Shown here piece after piece: positions 1 to 8,330 of a DNA stretch of 64,000 bases; the first letter of the stretch is position 1; the number at the start of each line of letters is the position of its first letter. Under the pieces are notes generated by a model that was given only the letters and a program-made list of their open reading frames with translations, made no database searches and was not told where the DNA came from. The DNA comes from Ferruginibacter yonginensis (GTDB taxonomy: Bacteria; Bacteroidota; Bacteroidia; Chitinophagales; Chitinophagaceae). The position numbers were made by a program, and so were the translations under genes. The DNA lies in the NCBI RefSeq assembly GCF_042651465.1, contig NZ_JBHSCZ010000001.1, positions 1,364,001 to 1,428,000 of the forward strand, in the 5' to 3' direction.

Positions 1-2142
1 ACCAAAATCACTAATGATGTTTATGATAATTTAGATGCATCGTTTGTGGCATTTCCAAACAAAACGGGCATTATTTTCAGTAGTAACCGCCCAAGCCCAG
101 CTGCTAAAACAGGCGATACAGTGTTACCAAGCAACAACCGTTTCAACATATTTTTAATTACCGATTTTGGCGATAAACCTGAGCTTAATCAAATAACGCA
201 GTTAACCAATTTAAAGTATGGTAATGCCCGTTACCCTGCTCAATACAATAATAATCACTTTACTTTTGTAAGTGATGAAAATGGTATCAAAAACCGTTAC
301 GCAGGTTTCTTTACCACAAAATCAGAAGGGCTTGACACATTGGTCATTATAAATGATGAAATTTTACGTAACCCAACTGAAAAGCAGGTTGATAGTACGC
401 TTAAAGTGTTTAAGAAAACGGATGTGGATTCTGTTGCCATAGTTGCAGTAACGTCAGATTCAACATATACCTTCCCTCTAACTAATTACCCAAGTTCATT
501 AGCAGAAACAAGAATTGCCGGTGATAATAATCAAGTAAGTGAAGTAACCAGACAAAGTGATGAAAAGATATTGTACAAACTTAAAATTGATGACAATACT
601 TTAAGGCGCCGTAATGTAACTGCTCAACCTACTGAATATGCTAAAAAGTTAATGAGAGAAAGTAGGTTAACAACTACCAAAGCTGATATTCAAAGTAAAG
701 ATGCCACACCCCCAAGTGCTGAAACTATTAAAAAGTTAGAACAGCAAGATGTTTTTCAAAACGAGTTCAGCAAGCCGGATACGGATAGTTCAAAAACCAA
801 TAATACTCAGCCAGCGCCAACCCAAGTTTTAAAAGATGATGATAAGGTTTTAGAAAGAGTAAAACTGTATCCTTATAAACCTAAAAAGTTTTCAGTTGAT
901 TATGGTTCTGTTGCATTGAACAGCAGCATCTTACTCAATCGTTATTCACCTTACCTTGGAGGTTCAGGCCCAATTATGTTGAACAGTGGCTCACCGCTGA
1001 ACGGCTTGTTTAGATTAGGCACATCTGATTTAATGGAAGATATTAAAATAAATGGTGGCTTTAAAATAGGCACTAATTTAAAAGATAATGAGTGGTTGCT
1101 TAACTATCAAAATTTAAAAAGAAGAATTGATTGGGGTTTAACCTATTACCGTAATGTACAGTCAATAGGGTTTCAAGTAACAACCGGCTCTAGTTCGCCT
1201 ATATTTTTAGATGGTAAACAATATACCAACTTATACCAAGCCAATATTTCATACCCATTTGATGAAACTAAAAGCATACGTTTTAGTACTGGTATACGGT
1301 CAGATAATCAGTTTGTACAGGCCAATCAATTATTACCGATTTCATTAACCTTCGATAATAATAAAACCTTGTACCAAACATCGCATTTAGAATTTGTGTA
1401 TGATAATAGCATCAATACAGCTATGAATATTTACCATGGTGAAAGGGCAAAAGTATATGCTGATTTTAATAGGCAAATTAGCAAAGTAAAATTTTCTGAT
1501 GGACCAAACACATACAATATTGGTTTTGATGCTAGGGTGTACTATCCTATTTATAAAAACTTTATTTGGGCTGGTAGAGCAGCAGGTGATTTTAGTTTTG
1601 GTAACCAAAAACTCATTTACTATTTAGGTGGTGTTGATGGTTGGTTAATGTTTGGTAACAATGTAAAGAAAGATGGTAGCGACCGTTATTTTATTACCAA
1701 CAATCCGCCAGCTACTGATCAAAACTATGCATTCCAAAGTTTGGCAGTTAACATGAGAGGCTTTATACAAAATATTGCTAGTGGAAACAATGCGGTGGTC
1801 ATAAATAGTGAATTTAGGTTACCTGTGTTTACCACCTTATTTGATAAAACCATCAACAATGCCTTTATCAGAAACTTTCAATTAACACAGTTCATTGATT
1901 TAGGTACGGCATGGAACGGAACATACCAAGGCATTAAACGCCCTAACATTGTTTACTCAAACGGCGGCCCTGTTACTGTTAATGTAAAAGCAGGTGGTGT
2001 TGGTCCGTTTGCTGGTGGTTATGGGTTTGGTGCACGTAGCACTTTGCTTGGCTACTTTATTAAGTTTGATGCTGGCTGGCAAATGAACGGTTTCTTTAAA
2101 GGCAAACCAGTTACTTATTTATCACTAGGGTTAGATTTTTAA
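1..2142 (+). CDS. TolB-like beta-propeller / outer-membrane barrel protein, 3' part
   Basis: The frame is open from the first base, so the start lies outside the window; the GTG at 46 is probably internal. The N-terminal part has PD40-like propeller phrases (IIFSSNRPSP near the start, FTFVSDENGIKNRYAGFF about 50 residues on). A low-complexity polar linker follows. The last ~400 residues are rich in alternating aromatic strands and end in a glycine/aromatic stretch with a C-terminal Phe (LSLGLDF), typical of an Omp85/surface-antigen-type barrel. I infer an outer-membrane protein with a periplasmic propeller. Its substrate or partner is unknown. Confidence 0.6.
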   Translation, partial: TKITNDVYDNLDASFVAFPNKTGIIFSSNRPSPAAKTGDTVLPSNNRFNIFLITDFGDKPELNQITQLTNLKYGNARYPAQYNNNHFTFVSDENGIKNRYAGFFTTKSEGLDTLVIINDEILRNPTEKQVDSTLKVFKKTDVDSVAIVAVTSDSTYTFPLTNYPSSLAETRIAGDNNQVSEVTRQSDEKILYKLKIDDNTLRRRNVTAQPTEYAKKLMRESRLTTTKADIQSKDATPPSAETIKKLEQQDVFQNEFSKPDTDSSKTNNTQPAPTQVLKDDDKVLERVKLYPYKPKKFSVDYGSVALNSSILLNRYSPYLGGSGPIMLNSGSPLNGLFRLGTSDLMEDIKINGGFKIGTNLKDNEWLLNYQNLKRRIDWGLTYYRNVQSIGFQVTTGSSSPIFLDGKQYTNLYQANISYPFDETKSIRFSTGIRSDNQFVQANQLLPISLTFDNNKTLYQTSHLEFVYDNSINTAMNIYHGERAKVYADFNRQISKVKFSDGPNTYNIGFDARVYYPIYKNFIWAGRAAGDFSFGNQKLIYYLGGVDGWLMFGNNVKKDGSDRYFITNNPPATDQNYAFQSLAVNMRGFIQNIASGNNAVVINSEFRLPVFTTLFDKTINNAFIRNFQLTQFIDLGTAWNGTYQGIKRPNIVYSNGGPVTVNVKAGGVGPFAGGYGFGARSTLLGYFIKFDAGWQMNGFFKGKPVTYLSLGLDF

Positions 2143-2164
2143 TACAATTTTATATAGCATAAAA

Positions 2165-2193
2165 AAGTGGTCAACATTAAAAGTTGGCCACTT
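2165..2193. terminator. Bidirectional terminator hairpin
   Basis: An 11-bp stem with one G-T pair (2165-2175 with 2183-2193) and a 7-nt loop lies between convergent genes. Read on the minus strand it is followed by six T, so it best serves the DUF1361 gene. On the plus strand the downstream tract is only moderately T-rich. Confidence 0.7.
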
Positions 2194-2194
2194 A

Positions 2195-2833
2195 TTATTT
2201 TACAGTAGGTTGAGAACGATGTTTGAAATTTTTAAAAATTAACCAACAACAAGCGGTAAAAAATGTAAATACAATGGCTACACTCCAAGTACGTAAATGT
2301 TGCAAAGGATTAACACATCTGTCATAAATTTCTATTACTAAAACCGATGGTTGCTGCAATACATCCCAACTATTAAAACGCAAAAACCTGCCTAAATAAA
2401 CACCAAAACCACTTAAAAATAAACAACCAATTATAATGATGTAACTCATTTGCTTTGTAACTATTTTTTGTAAATACATTTCAACATTTATCAATGATGA
2501 TAAGCCCAACAATAAACTGGTAAAAGTGGCTGTAAAAAGTAACATAGCATCATACCAAATAGGTATTACAACCCGTTCTTTTAAATGAACAAAATCTGTA
2601 ATTACATAAAACGAGTTGGGTAAAAACAATAGCCATGCAATAAAAAGTAGGGTTGTTTTAAATGAAATTTTTGGAAGAGCTTGCACGAAAAAATTACTTA
2701 AATAATACGGTACGAAAGCCAAAAAAACATTCCATATTAAAAATACATAAGTGACGGTTTCACTTAAAGCCACCCTTACCCCTAATAATACCAACATACA
2801 AGCTAGCAAAAGTATTAATGATGTATATTTCAT
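2195..2833 (-). CDS. DUF1361 family membrane protein
   Basis: This 212-residue protein has about six hydrophobic segments. It carries the DUF1361 signatures: LPNSFYVITDFVHL near residue 70, WYDAMLLF shortly after, and GFGVYLGRFLRFNSWDVL near residue 140. It is an integral inner-membrane protein of unknown function. It begins 10 bp after the kinase gene upstream of it on the same strand, so the two are probably co-transcribed and end at the hairpin at 2165-2193. Confidence 0.8.
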   Translation of the reverse strand: MKYTSLILLLACMLVLLGVRVALSETVTYVFLIWNVFLAFVPYYLSNFFVQALPKISFKTTLLFIAWLLFLPNSFYVITDFVHLKERVVIPIWYDAMLLFTATFTSLLLGLSSLINVEMYLQKIVTKQMSYIIIIGCLFLSGFGVYLGRFLRFNSWDVLQQPSVLVIEIYDRCVNPLQHLRTWSVAIVFTFFTACCWLIFKNFKHRSQPTVK

Positions 2834-2843
2834 TTAATTAAAT

Positions 2844-3209
2844 TTATACGGTTTGAAATAAGATGATAATATGCTTACCAAAAATGAGTACGCCACAAAT
2901 AGCAGCAATGATGCCTGTTACTAACACAGCGCCAGCTGCGGTATCTTTTATAATTTTTATAAGAGGGTGCAGGCTATCCGCTACAAAATCACAAGCTTTT
3001 TCAATAGCTGTATTAAAAATTTCAGCTGATAAAACAGCGCCAATATTAAGTAAAACAATAAGCCATTCTGCGTAGGAAAATGATAATAGCAACCCCATAC
3101 AAATCACTATCAATGCTACACTTAATTCTATTTTAAAATTTTTTTCTGATGTAAATGCGTAGCGTAATCCATCAATAGCGAATAAAATGGATACAAATAA
3201 TTTTTTCAT
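2844..3209 (-). CDS. Diacylglycerol/undecaprenol kinase (DgkA family)
   Basis: At 121 residues this has the usual length of the small trimeric DgkA family. Visible are an N-terminal amphipathic stretch (FAIDGLRYAFTSEKNFKIE), the AEIFNTAIEKACDFV motif carrying the catalytic and metal-binding acidic residues, and three membrane helices. The family phosphorylates diacylglycerol or undecaprenol at the inner membrane. In Bacteroidota undecaprenol recycling is the likelier role, but the substrate cannot be read from sequence. The next gene downstream starts 10 bp away. Confidence 0.88.
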   Translation of the reverse strand: MKKLFVSILFAIDGLRYAFTSEKNFKIELSVALIVICMGLLLSFSYAEWLIVLLNIGAVLSAEIFNTAIEKACDFVADSLHPLIKIIKDTAAGAVLVTGIIAAICGVLIFGKHIIILFQTV

Positions 3210-3215
3210 GATGCG

Positions 3216-3692
3216 TTATTTGTTGAATATTAAATGTTGTAAATGTTCGGTAGGTTGCGGTACAATAGCAAACCAATCCCATGTACTTAAATCACTGGCC
3301 TGTTTACCGCTTCGATAGGCAATTCTAAACTGCCGCCAATACTCAGGCATGGTAATAAACCCATATAACACCGTAGCTATAACAGGAAAAGATACATGGC
3401 CATTACCCAGCATAAATGTTTGTAAGCACACTTCTCCTTCATCAGTAGTATCGTATTGTAATAAGATATGCTTTATATCATGTTTGGCATAATAAGGCAA
3501 CAACTGTAAATTTCGTTGTACTAAAAACTGTTGTAACGCAAAGCCCAAGCTACCTTGTGGCATGGCTGAAAGTTGTTGCATACTGTAAGGAAAAGGCTTC
3601 GGCTTACGCACTATTTTTAAAAATGGTAAAGCCAAATGATGGGTTAAAAACACCAATAATGCAGATCGAATTTGTTTTAAAAAATGATACAT
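3216..3692 (-). CDS. Coq4-like protein
   Basis: This 158-residue protein contains HDIKH followed 11 residues later by Glu (around residues 68-84). That is the HDxxH-x11-E metal motif of the Coq4 family, which acts in ubiquinone biosynthesis. The flanking text (SLGFALQQFL before, GEVCLQTFMLGNGH after) also fits. It is shorter than mitochondrial Coq4. Bacteroidota generally use menaquinone, so a classical ubiquinone role is doubtful. It is the likely upstream member of the kinase-DUF1361 unit, with a 6-bp gap. Confidence 0.6.
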   Translation of the reverse strand: MYHFLKQIRSALLVFLTHHLALPFLKIVRKPKPFPYSMQQLSAMPQGSLGFALQQFLVQRNLQLLPYYAKHDIKHILLQYDTTDEGEVCLQTFMLGNGHVSFPVIATVLYGFITMPEYWRQFRIAYRSGKQASDLSTWDWFAIVPQPTEHLQHLIFNK

Positions 3693-3744
3693 GTTTTATT
3701 TAATTAAAAGTGCTTTGTATTTCAAAGTATTAATACAAAAAAAA

Positions 3745-4044
3745 TTACTTAGTGGCTTTAATCATCGCTTCAAGGGCAGCAATATGCGCTTTAAATTGTT
3801 TTTCACCTAGTTTGGTTAATGTATAGGTAGTATTTGTTTTTTTACCTATAAAGCCTTTTTCAACTTTAATAATTTGGTGCTCTTCCAACGCTTTTAAATG
3901 ACTGGCTAAATTACCATCTGTAATATCTAACAACTCTTTAAGGCTATTAAAATTTACATGGCTATTTACCATGAGGGCACTCATTATACCAAGGCGTACC
4001 CTACTATCAAATAATTTATTTAAAGCTTGTATAGGATTGTTCAT
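3745..4044 (-). CDS. Winged-helix transcriptional regulator
   Basis: This 99-residue protein is essentially one winged-helix domain of the ArsR/MarR-like HTH_34 type. It has a helix-turn-helix (NFNSLKELLDITDGNLASHLKALEEHQII) and a wing ending in YTLTKLGEKQF. It begins 5 bp after the stop of a membrane-protein gene, so the pair is probably one operon and the regulator may control it. The effector is unknown; no sensing domain is present. Confidence 0.8.
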   Translation of the reverse strand: MNNPIQALNKLFDSRVRLGIMSALMVNSHVNFNSLKELLDITDGNLASHLKALEEHQIIKVEKGFIGKKTNTTYTLTKLGEKQFKAHIAALEAMIKATK

Positions 4045-4049
4045 AACGA

Positions 4050-4709
4050 TTACGATGCTGAAGTATTTTTTTCATAAGTAGCCCACATATAAATACCATA
4101 AGCAATATGCATGATACCGAAACCCAATGCCCAAAAATATAAACCATACCCTTCAAACCAACAATTTACAATACCTAAAATAATTTGTGCATAACCTAAA
4201 TAACGAATTTCATGCAAAGTATATTTACTAGCATTTACCAATGCCAATCCGTAAAAAATTAAACAACCCGGTGCTACTAAACCCAACGTGCCATGCCCTA
4301 CCATATGCATTAAAAAAATAGCACCCACCAATAATGGTACGCTTACGTTGATCATTAAACGCTTAGCGGTACTGCCCCATAATGGCACACCCTGTTGCTT
4401 ACTTTTACGCCATGTAAATATAAATGCTGTTGCAAAAGCCATTACAAATGTGCCCAATGCAATATAAAATAACCAAGTGTTTAACAAAACGGCATAACTA
4501 TTGGCCATTAACTGCTCTGTTGCTAAACGTTCATTAATAAATAATGATTTTTGCAATGTAGTATAGGGATAGGCTAACCAAGCCCCTACCAATGCACAAA
4601 TACCTGCACTAATGCCGCTCCAACCACTCAAACTAATAAAACGACTGCTGCGTTCCATCATGGTATTTATATGCTCAATAGCTGCTGCTGCTTGTTGTTG
4701 TTCATTCAT
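4050..4709 (-). CDS. Membrane protein paired with winged-helix regulator
   Basis: I start at the ATG at 4709 (MNEQQQAAAAIEHI). An upstream in-frame start would add an unlikely hydrophobic leader. The protein has about six hydrophobic segments and no motif I recognise. Bacteroidota often couple a small membrane protein of this kind to a PadR- or HTH_34-type regulator. I infer co-regulation with the next gene and assign no function. Confidence 0.65.
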   Translation of the reverse strand: MNEQQQAAAAIEHINTMMERSSRFISLSGWSGISAGICALVGAWLAYPYTTLQKSLFINERLATEQLMANSYAVLLNTWLFYIALGTFVMAFATAFIFTWRKSKQQGVPLWGSTAKRLMINVSVPLLVGAIFLMHMVGHGTLGLVAPGCLIFYGLALVNASKYTLHEIRYLGYAQIILGIVNCWFEGYGLYFWALGFGIMHIAYGIYMWATYEKNTSAS

Positions 4710-4815
4710 AAAAAGCACTTTGAATAACAAAGTAAAAGAAAATTTCAATACAATTAAACCCACAGCTTAAAAAAAATAAAATGAAGTAAGTTTTAACAAA
4801 GTATATGACGTTGCA

Positions 4816-5247
4816 TCATTTTACAAAATGCACACATAAACTTGCGAATAAAGGAGCCCATAACATAATGGCCAAAGTAATAATAAAAGTAAATAGTGTA
4901 TCAGTAATTTTATAAGGTTTACCTGTAATACCATATAAAACTTGGTGCTTTCTATTGGTGGCGCCCCTATAGTGTAATCGCAATGTTTCTTTGTGTAGAA
5001 GTAGTGAAAGCCAATCAAAGAAGTGAAATAGTAAAAAAACAAGTATGGGCGTTGTTAAAAACCCAACACTTAGGTAAAAAAAATCACCATCTACTTTTAA
5101 TAAAATATAAACCAACGTCGCTACTAAGCTAATACCTGGTATTATTAATTGTAAGGGTAATTTTATCCCAAAAAAATCAACTAATTGCAAAAAAGTAAAT
5201 GATAAGAAAATGCCACTAAATAGTATGATTATTTCAAGAGTGGTCAT
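4816..5247 (-). CDS. Small membrane protein, unknown function
   Basis: This 143-residue protein has four predicted membrane segments and a basic loop (LLHKETLRLHYRGATNRKHQ) between the third and fourth. I do not recognise the family. It sits between the aminotransferase gene and the membrane/regulator pair on the same strand, with about 40 bp before and 105 bp after, so it may have its own promoter. A second overlapping frame within it has no independent support. Confidence 0.6.
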   Translation of the reverse strand: MTTLEIIILFSGIFLSFTFLQLVDFFGIKLPLQLIIPGISLVATLVYILLKVDGDFFYLSVGFLTTPILVFLLFHFFDWLSLLLHKETLRLHYRGATNRKHQVLYGITGKPYKITDTLFTFIITLAIMLWAPLFASLCVHFVK

Positions 5248-5283
5248 TACTTATAATACATTACAAATTAAAAATTATCTAAA

Positions 5284-6465
5284 TCAATTACTGTTTAATA
5301 TATGCTGCATAATACTACAAGCCGCTTCAATAGTAGCATCGGGTATGTTTAAAGGCGGACAAACCCTAAAGGCATTACTGGCAAATAAAAACCAGTCGGT
5401 AAATACACCTGCTTCTATAAAAGCATCAATTAATTTTTTATTAGTGGCAAAATCTTTCGTAAATACGGCCATCATTAAACCTGCACTGTTAATATGCGTT
5501 ATACTTGGGTGTTGTAGCAATTGCCTAAACTTAGCTTCTTTGGCTGCTACACCTGCTATCATATTTTCGTTGATTAAAGCATTAAAAGCCGCCAACCCTG
5601 CAGCACAACTTAATGGGTGACCACCGAAAGTATTAATATGACCTAACACTGGGTTATAAGATAAAGTATCCATCAATTTTTTATCAGCTACAAAGGCACC
5701 TAAGGGCAAACCACCGCCTAATGCTTTGCCCAGCAACAATACATCTGGCACTACATTAAACTGCTCAAAAGCCCATAACGTGCCGTTACGGCCAAAGCCA
5801 CACTGAATTTCATCTAACACCAACAACGCACCAACTTCAGTACAACGATTACGCAATGCCGAAAGCCACCCATTGGTGGGTTTTAATATACCTGCTTCTG
5901 CTTGTATGGTTTCAGCAATTACACAGGCTGTACGTTCCGTAATATGTTGTAAATCATCAAAATTATTATAACGCAGTTGCAACACATCTGGCAACAAAGG
6001 CCTAAAAGCTTGTTGCCAATACTCACTACCCATTACACTTAATGCCCCTTGTGTACTACCATGGTAGCTATTTTTAAAAGATATGATTTGTGTACGGTTG
6101 GTAAAACGTTTTGCTAACTTCATAGCACCTTCGGTAGCTTCACTACCGCTAGCTGTATAAAAAACGGCATTTAAACTTGCAGGCAAATGTGTTGTTAAAG
6201 CCTTTGCATAAGCCACTTGTGGGTTTTCGACCAACTCACCGTACACCATAATATGTAAATAATCATCTGCTTGTTGCTTAATAGCATCTACCACTTTGGG
6301 GTGCCTATGCCCTACGTTACAAACACTGATACCTGCAATTAAATCAATATAAGCTTTTCCATCTGCATCCCACATATAACTACCCTCAGCTTTTACAATA
6401 TTGAGGCATAGTGGCGCTTCAGAAGTTTGTCCTACGTGGTTTAAAAATAACTGTCTGTTGGTCAT
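5284..6465 (-). CDS. Class III PLP-dependent aminotransferase (ArgD/OAT-like)
   Basis: This is a full-length 393-residue fold-type I enzyme. ASGSEATEGAMKLA is the phosphate-binding region, VLDEIQCGFGRNG carries the Asp that contacts the PLP pyridine nitrogen, and LLGKALGGGLPLGAF holds the Schiff-base lysine. Ornithine/acetylornithine aminotransferases share this architecture, but so do GABA and other omega-aminotransferases. No arginine-biosynthesis genes are next to it, so I do not name the substrate. A TAACTTTG box ends 4 nt before the ATG. Confidence 0.85.
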   Translation of the reverse strand: MTNRQLFLNHVGQTSEAPLCLNIVKAEGSYMWDADGKAYIDLIAGISVCNVGHRHPKVVDAIKQQADDYLHIMVYGELVENPQVAYAKALTTHLPASLNAVFYTASGSEATEGAMKLAKRFTNRTQIISFKNSYHGSTQGALSVMGSEYWQQAFRPLLPDVLQLRYNNFDDLQHITERTACVIAETIQAEAGILKPTNGWLSALRNRCTEVGALLVLDEIQCGFGRNGTLWAFEQFNVVPDVLLLGKALGGGLPLGAFVADKKLMDTLSYNPVLGHINTFGGHPLSCAAGLAAFNALINENMIAGVAAKEAKFRQLLQHPSITHINSAGLMMAVFTKDFATNKKLIDAFIEAGVFTDWFLFASNAFRVCPPLNIPDATIEAACSIMQHILNSN

Positions 6466-6469
6466 GCTG

Positions 6470-6477
6470 CAAAGTTA
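6470..6477 (-). promoter_or_regulatory. TAnnTTTG -7 box of the aminotransferase gene
   Basis: The minus strand reads TAACTTTG, then four bases, then ATG. This matches the Bacteroidota -7 consensus. The spacing puts transcription start at or next to the start codon. Confidence 0.6.
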
Positions 6478-6480
6478 TTG

Positions 6481-6610
6481 AATTGCCCTTGTTGCAAAAA
6501 GCAAAAAAGCCGAAGGGCTGCGCCGGGAGCCGAAAATCGTTTGGTGAGGCACGAGCCAAACATTGTAGGCGTAGGGCGAACCGCTGTTGCCATATTACCT
6601 AACTCCCAAA
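6481..6610. other. GC-rich intergenic island, possible repeat or ncRNA
   Basis: By eye this stretch is much richer in G and C than its surroundings. It holds small inverted repeats, for example GTTTGG at 6539-6544 with CCAAAC at 6556-6561, and GGC-acga-GCC inside. No convincing coding frame runs through it. It could be a dispersed intergenic repeat, a structured RNA, or part of the carbonic anhydrase leader. Confidence 0.35.
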
Positions 6611-6635
6611 GCCCCTAACAATAAACATAAAGTAG

Positions 6636-6643
6636 TACTTTTG
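6636..6643 (+). promoter_or_regulatory. TAnnTTTG -7 box of the carbonic anhydrase gene
   Basis: TACTTTTG lies 11 nt before the ATG at 6655. It fits the consensus and would give a very short 5' leader. Confidence 0.55.
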
Positions 6644-6654
6644 AAATAAAAAAC

Positions 6655-7167
6655 ATGGCACTTATATTACCGGTAAAAGGCGTATCACCCACTATAGGTG
6701 ATGATTGTTTTGTAGCACCCAACGCTACTATTGTTGGCGATGTAGTAATGGGTAGCCAATGCAGTGTATGGTTTAATGCTGTTGTAAGAGGCGATGTAAA
6801 CAGCATTGTGATGGGTAATAAAGTAAATGTGCAAGATGGTGCGGTTATACATTGCACATACGAAAAAACAAAAACCATTATTGGTAATAATGTTAGCATT
6901 GGGCATAATGCTTTGGTGCACGGCTGCACCATTGATGATAATGTGTTGATTGGTATGGGCAGTATTGTGATGGATAATGTAAAAGTGGGCAGTAACAGTA
7001 TTATAGCTGCAGGTGCAGTAGTGCTTGAAGGAACGGTGATAGAAAAGGGTAGTATTTGGGCTGGTGTACCTGCAAAAAAAGTAAAAATGGTAAGTGAAGA
7101 TTTGGTACGTGGCGAAATAAACCGCATTGCTGATAACTACATTATGTATAGCAATTGGTTTAAATAA
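6655..7167 (+). CDS. Gamma-class carbonic anhydrase-like protein
   Basis: This 170-residue left-handed beta-helix protein has hexapeptide repeats throughout. Metal-ligand histidines are visible in GAVIHCTY and IGHNALVHGC, as in the CamH/YrdA branch of gamma carbonic anhydrases. The C-terminal helix (EDLVRGEINRIADNYIMYS) caps the trimer. Members hydrate CO2 or have unknown acyl-binding roles, so activity is not certain. It is cytoplasmic, and the small lipoprotein gene 32 bp downstream has its own promoter box. Confidence 0.88.
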   Translation: MALILPVKGVSPTIGDDCFVAPNATIVGDVVMGSQCSVWFNAVVRGDVNSIVMGNKVNVQDGAVIHCTYEKTKTIIGNNVSIGHNALVHGCTIDDNVLIGMGSIVMDNVKVGSNSIIAAGAVVLEGTVIEKGSIWAGVPAKKVKMVSEDLVRGEINRIADNYIMYSNWFK

Positions 7168-7187
7168 AGGATGTATATTTAATAATG

Positions 7188-7195
7188 TAAATTTG
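7188..7195 (+). promoter_or_regulatory. TAnnTTTG -7 box of the small lipoprotein gene
   Basis: TAAATTTG is followed by four bases and then the ATG at 7200. The mRNA would be leaderless or nearly so. Confidence 0.6.
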
Positions 7196-7199
7196 AATT

Positions 7200-7388
7200 A
7201 TGAAAAAAATTATACTTGCTGTTACGGTAATTACTTTAATAAGCAGTTGCTCTTTATTTAGAAAGAGTGAAAAATATGGTTGCCCTACAAGTGGCAGTGC
7301 TCAAGGTGCTGAAAAACTAGCATCTGGCGACCCTAAAGCTTTAAAAGCCGCTAGCAAATCGAAGTACAAAGGTGGCAAAAAGTTTTAA
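7200..7388 (+). CDS. Small lipoprotein
   Basis: This 62-residue protein has a lipoprotein signal peptide with lipobox ISSC at residues 14-17. A short basic, glycine- and lysine-rich mature part ends in KYKGGKKF. I do not recognise a named family. Its last codons overlap the convergent rsgA gene by 4 bp, so no separate terminator fits between them. Confidence 0.7.
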   Translation: MKKIILAVTVITLISSCSLFRKSEKYGCPTSGSAQGAEKLASGDPKALKAASKSKYKGGKKF

Positions 7389-8308
7389 TACAGTTTATCT
7401 TCAATGGTATCTTTTATAGTAAGGTAACTTGTGTAACGTTCTTCAGAAATAACCCCATCATTTACAGCCGCTTTAACAGCGCAGCCCGGCTCGTTATAAT
7501 GCACACAGTCGTTGAATTTACAGTTGTTCATAACGGCCCTCATTTCAGGGAAATATTGCGCTAGTTCATGTTGTGGTACATCAACCAAACCCATTTCACG
7601 TATACCTGGCGTATCAATAATACTACCGCCTGTTGGTAAATCGAACATTTCAGCAAAGGTGGTGGTGTGTAAGCCTTTTCCGCTCCAATCGCTTACTTCT
7701 TGTGTACGTAGTAATAACTCAGGAAATACTTCATTAATAAATGTTGATTTGCCCACACCGGAGTGGCCGCTGAGCAGCGTAATTTTATTGGCTAATAAAT
7801 TTTTTACAGCATCGATTCCTATTTTTTGTTGGATGCTCATTTTCATTATTTTATAACCAATGGCTTCGTAGCGTTGTTGTGCAGCTTCAAATTTTTGTTG
7901 TTCATCGTCTGTATACAAATCGCATTTATTAAAGACGATGATGGCTGGTACTTTATATGCTTCTGACGTAACTAAAAAACGATCAATAAAACCGAATGAG
8001 GTTTTAGGGTCTTTTAAAGTGGCAAAGAGTAATGATTGATCGAGATTTGAAGCTACAATATGGTGCAGGTTTTTGTTATGTGGTGAAACCCGATTGATAT
8101 AATTTTTACGGTCGTAAATTTTTGAGATAACAAAGCTATCTTCTTCAGCATCTTCATCTAACTCCACCACATCACCAACCGCAATAGGATTGGTAGAGGT
8201 AATACCTTTAATTTTTAATTTGCCTTTAAGACGAGCATTTAAAAATTCGCCTTTATCGTTTTTTAAAATATACCAACTACCGGTTGATCTGTACACTGTT
8301 GCCTGCAT
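7385..8308 (-). CDS. rsgA: Ribosome small-subunit-dependent GTPase A
   Basis: RsgA matures the 30S subunit. This 307-residue protein has the family's circularly permuted GTPase order: NKCD (G4) near residue 126, GHSGVGKST (G1) near 182, and DTPGI (G3) near 230. An OB fold precedes them. A C-terminal zinc motif C-x4-C-x-H-x5-C (CKFNDCVHYNEPGC) follows. It lies 22 bp downstream of batA and may be read from that operon. It ends by overlapping the convergent lipoprotein gene. Confidence 0.95.
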   Translation of the reverse strand: MQATVYRSTGSWYILKNDKGEFLNARLKGKLKIKGITSTNPIAVGDVVELDEDAEEDSFVISKIYDRKNYINRVSPHNKNLHHIVASNLDQSLLFATLKDPKTSFGFIDRFLVTSEAYKVPAIIVFNKCDLYTDDEQQKFEAAQQRYEAIGYKIMKMSIQQKIGIDAVKNLLANKITLLSGHSGVGKSTFINEVFPELLLRTQEVSDWSGKGLHTTTFAEMFDLPTGGSIIDTPGIREMGLVDVPQHELAQYFPEMRAVMNNCKFNDCVHYNEPGCAVKAAVNDGVISEERYTSYLTIKDTIEDKLY

Positions 8309-8330
8309 AGTTGCAAGTTATAAATAAATG

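Noticed and set aside
4821..5042. Alternative minus-strand frame inside the 143-residue membrane protein gene
   Set aside because: It is hydrophobic only because it shadows the membrane-protein codons, and the longer frame has the better start and end.
6411..6602. Plus-strand frame across the aminotransferase start and GC-rich island
   Set aside because: It overlaps a clear gene and its composition is Arg/Cys-rich, as expected for non-coding GC-rich DNA.
7385..7388. 4-bp overlap of the small lipoprotein and rsgA genes as a frameshift or annotation error
   Set aside because: Both ends are supported by coding signals, and short convergent overlaps are ordinary.
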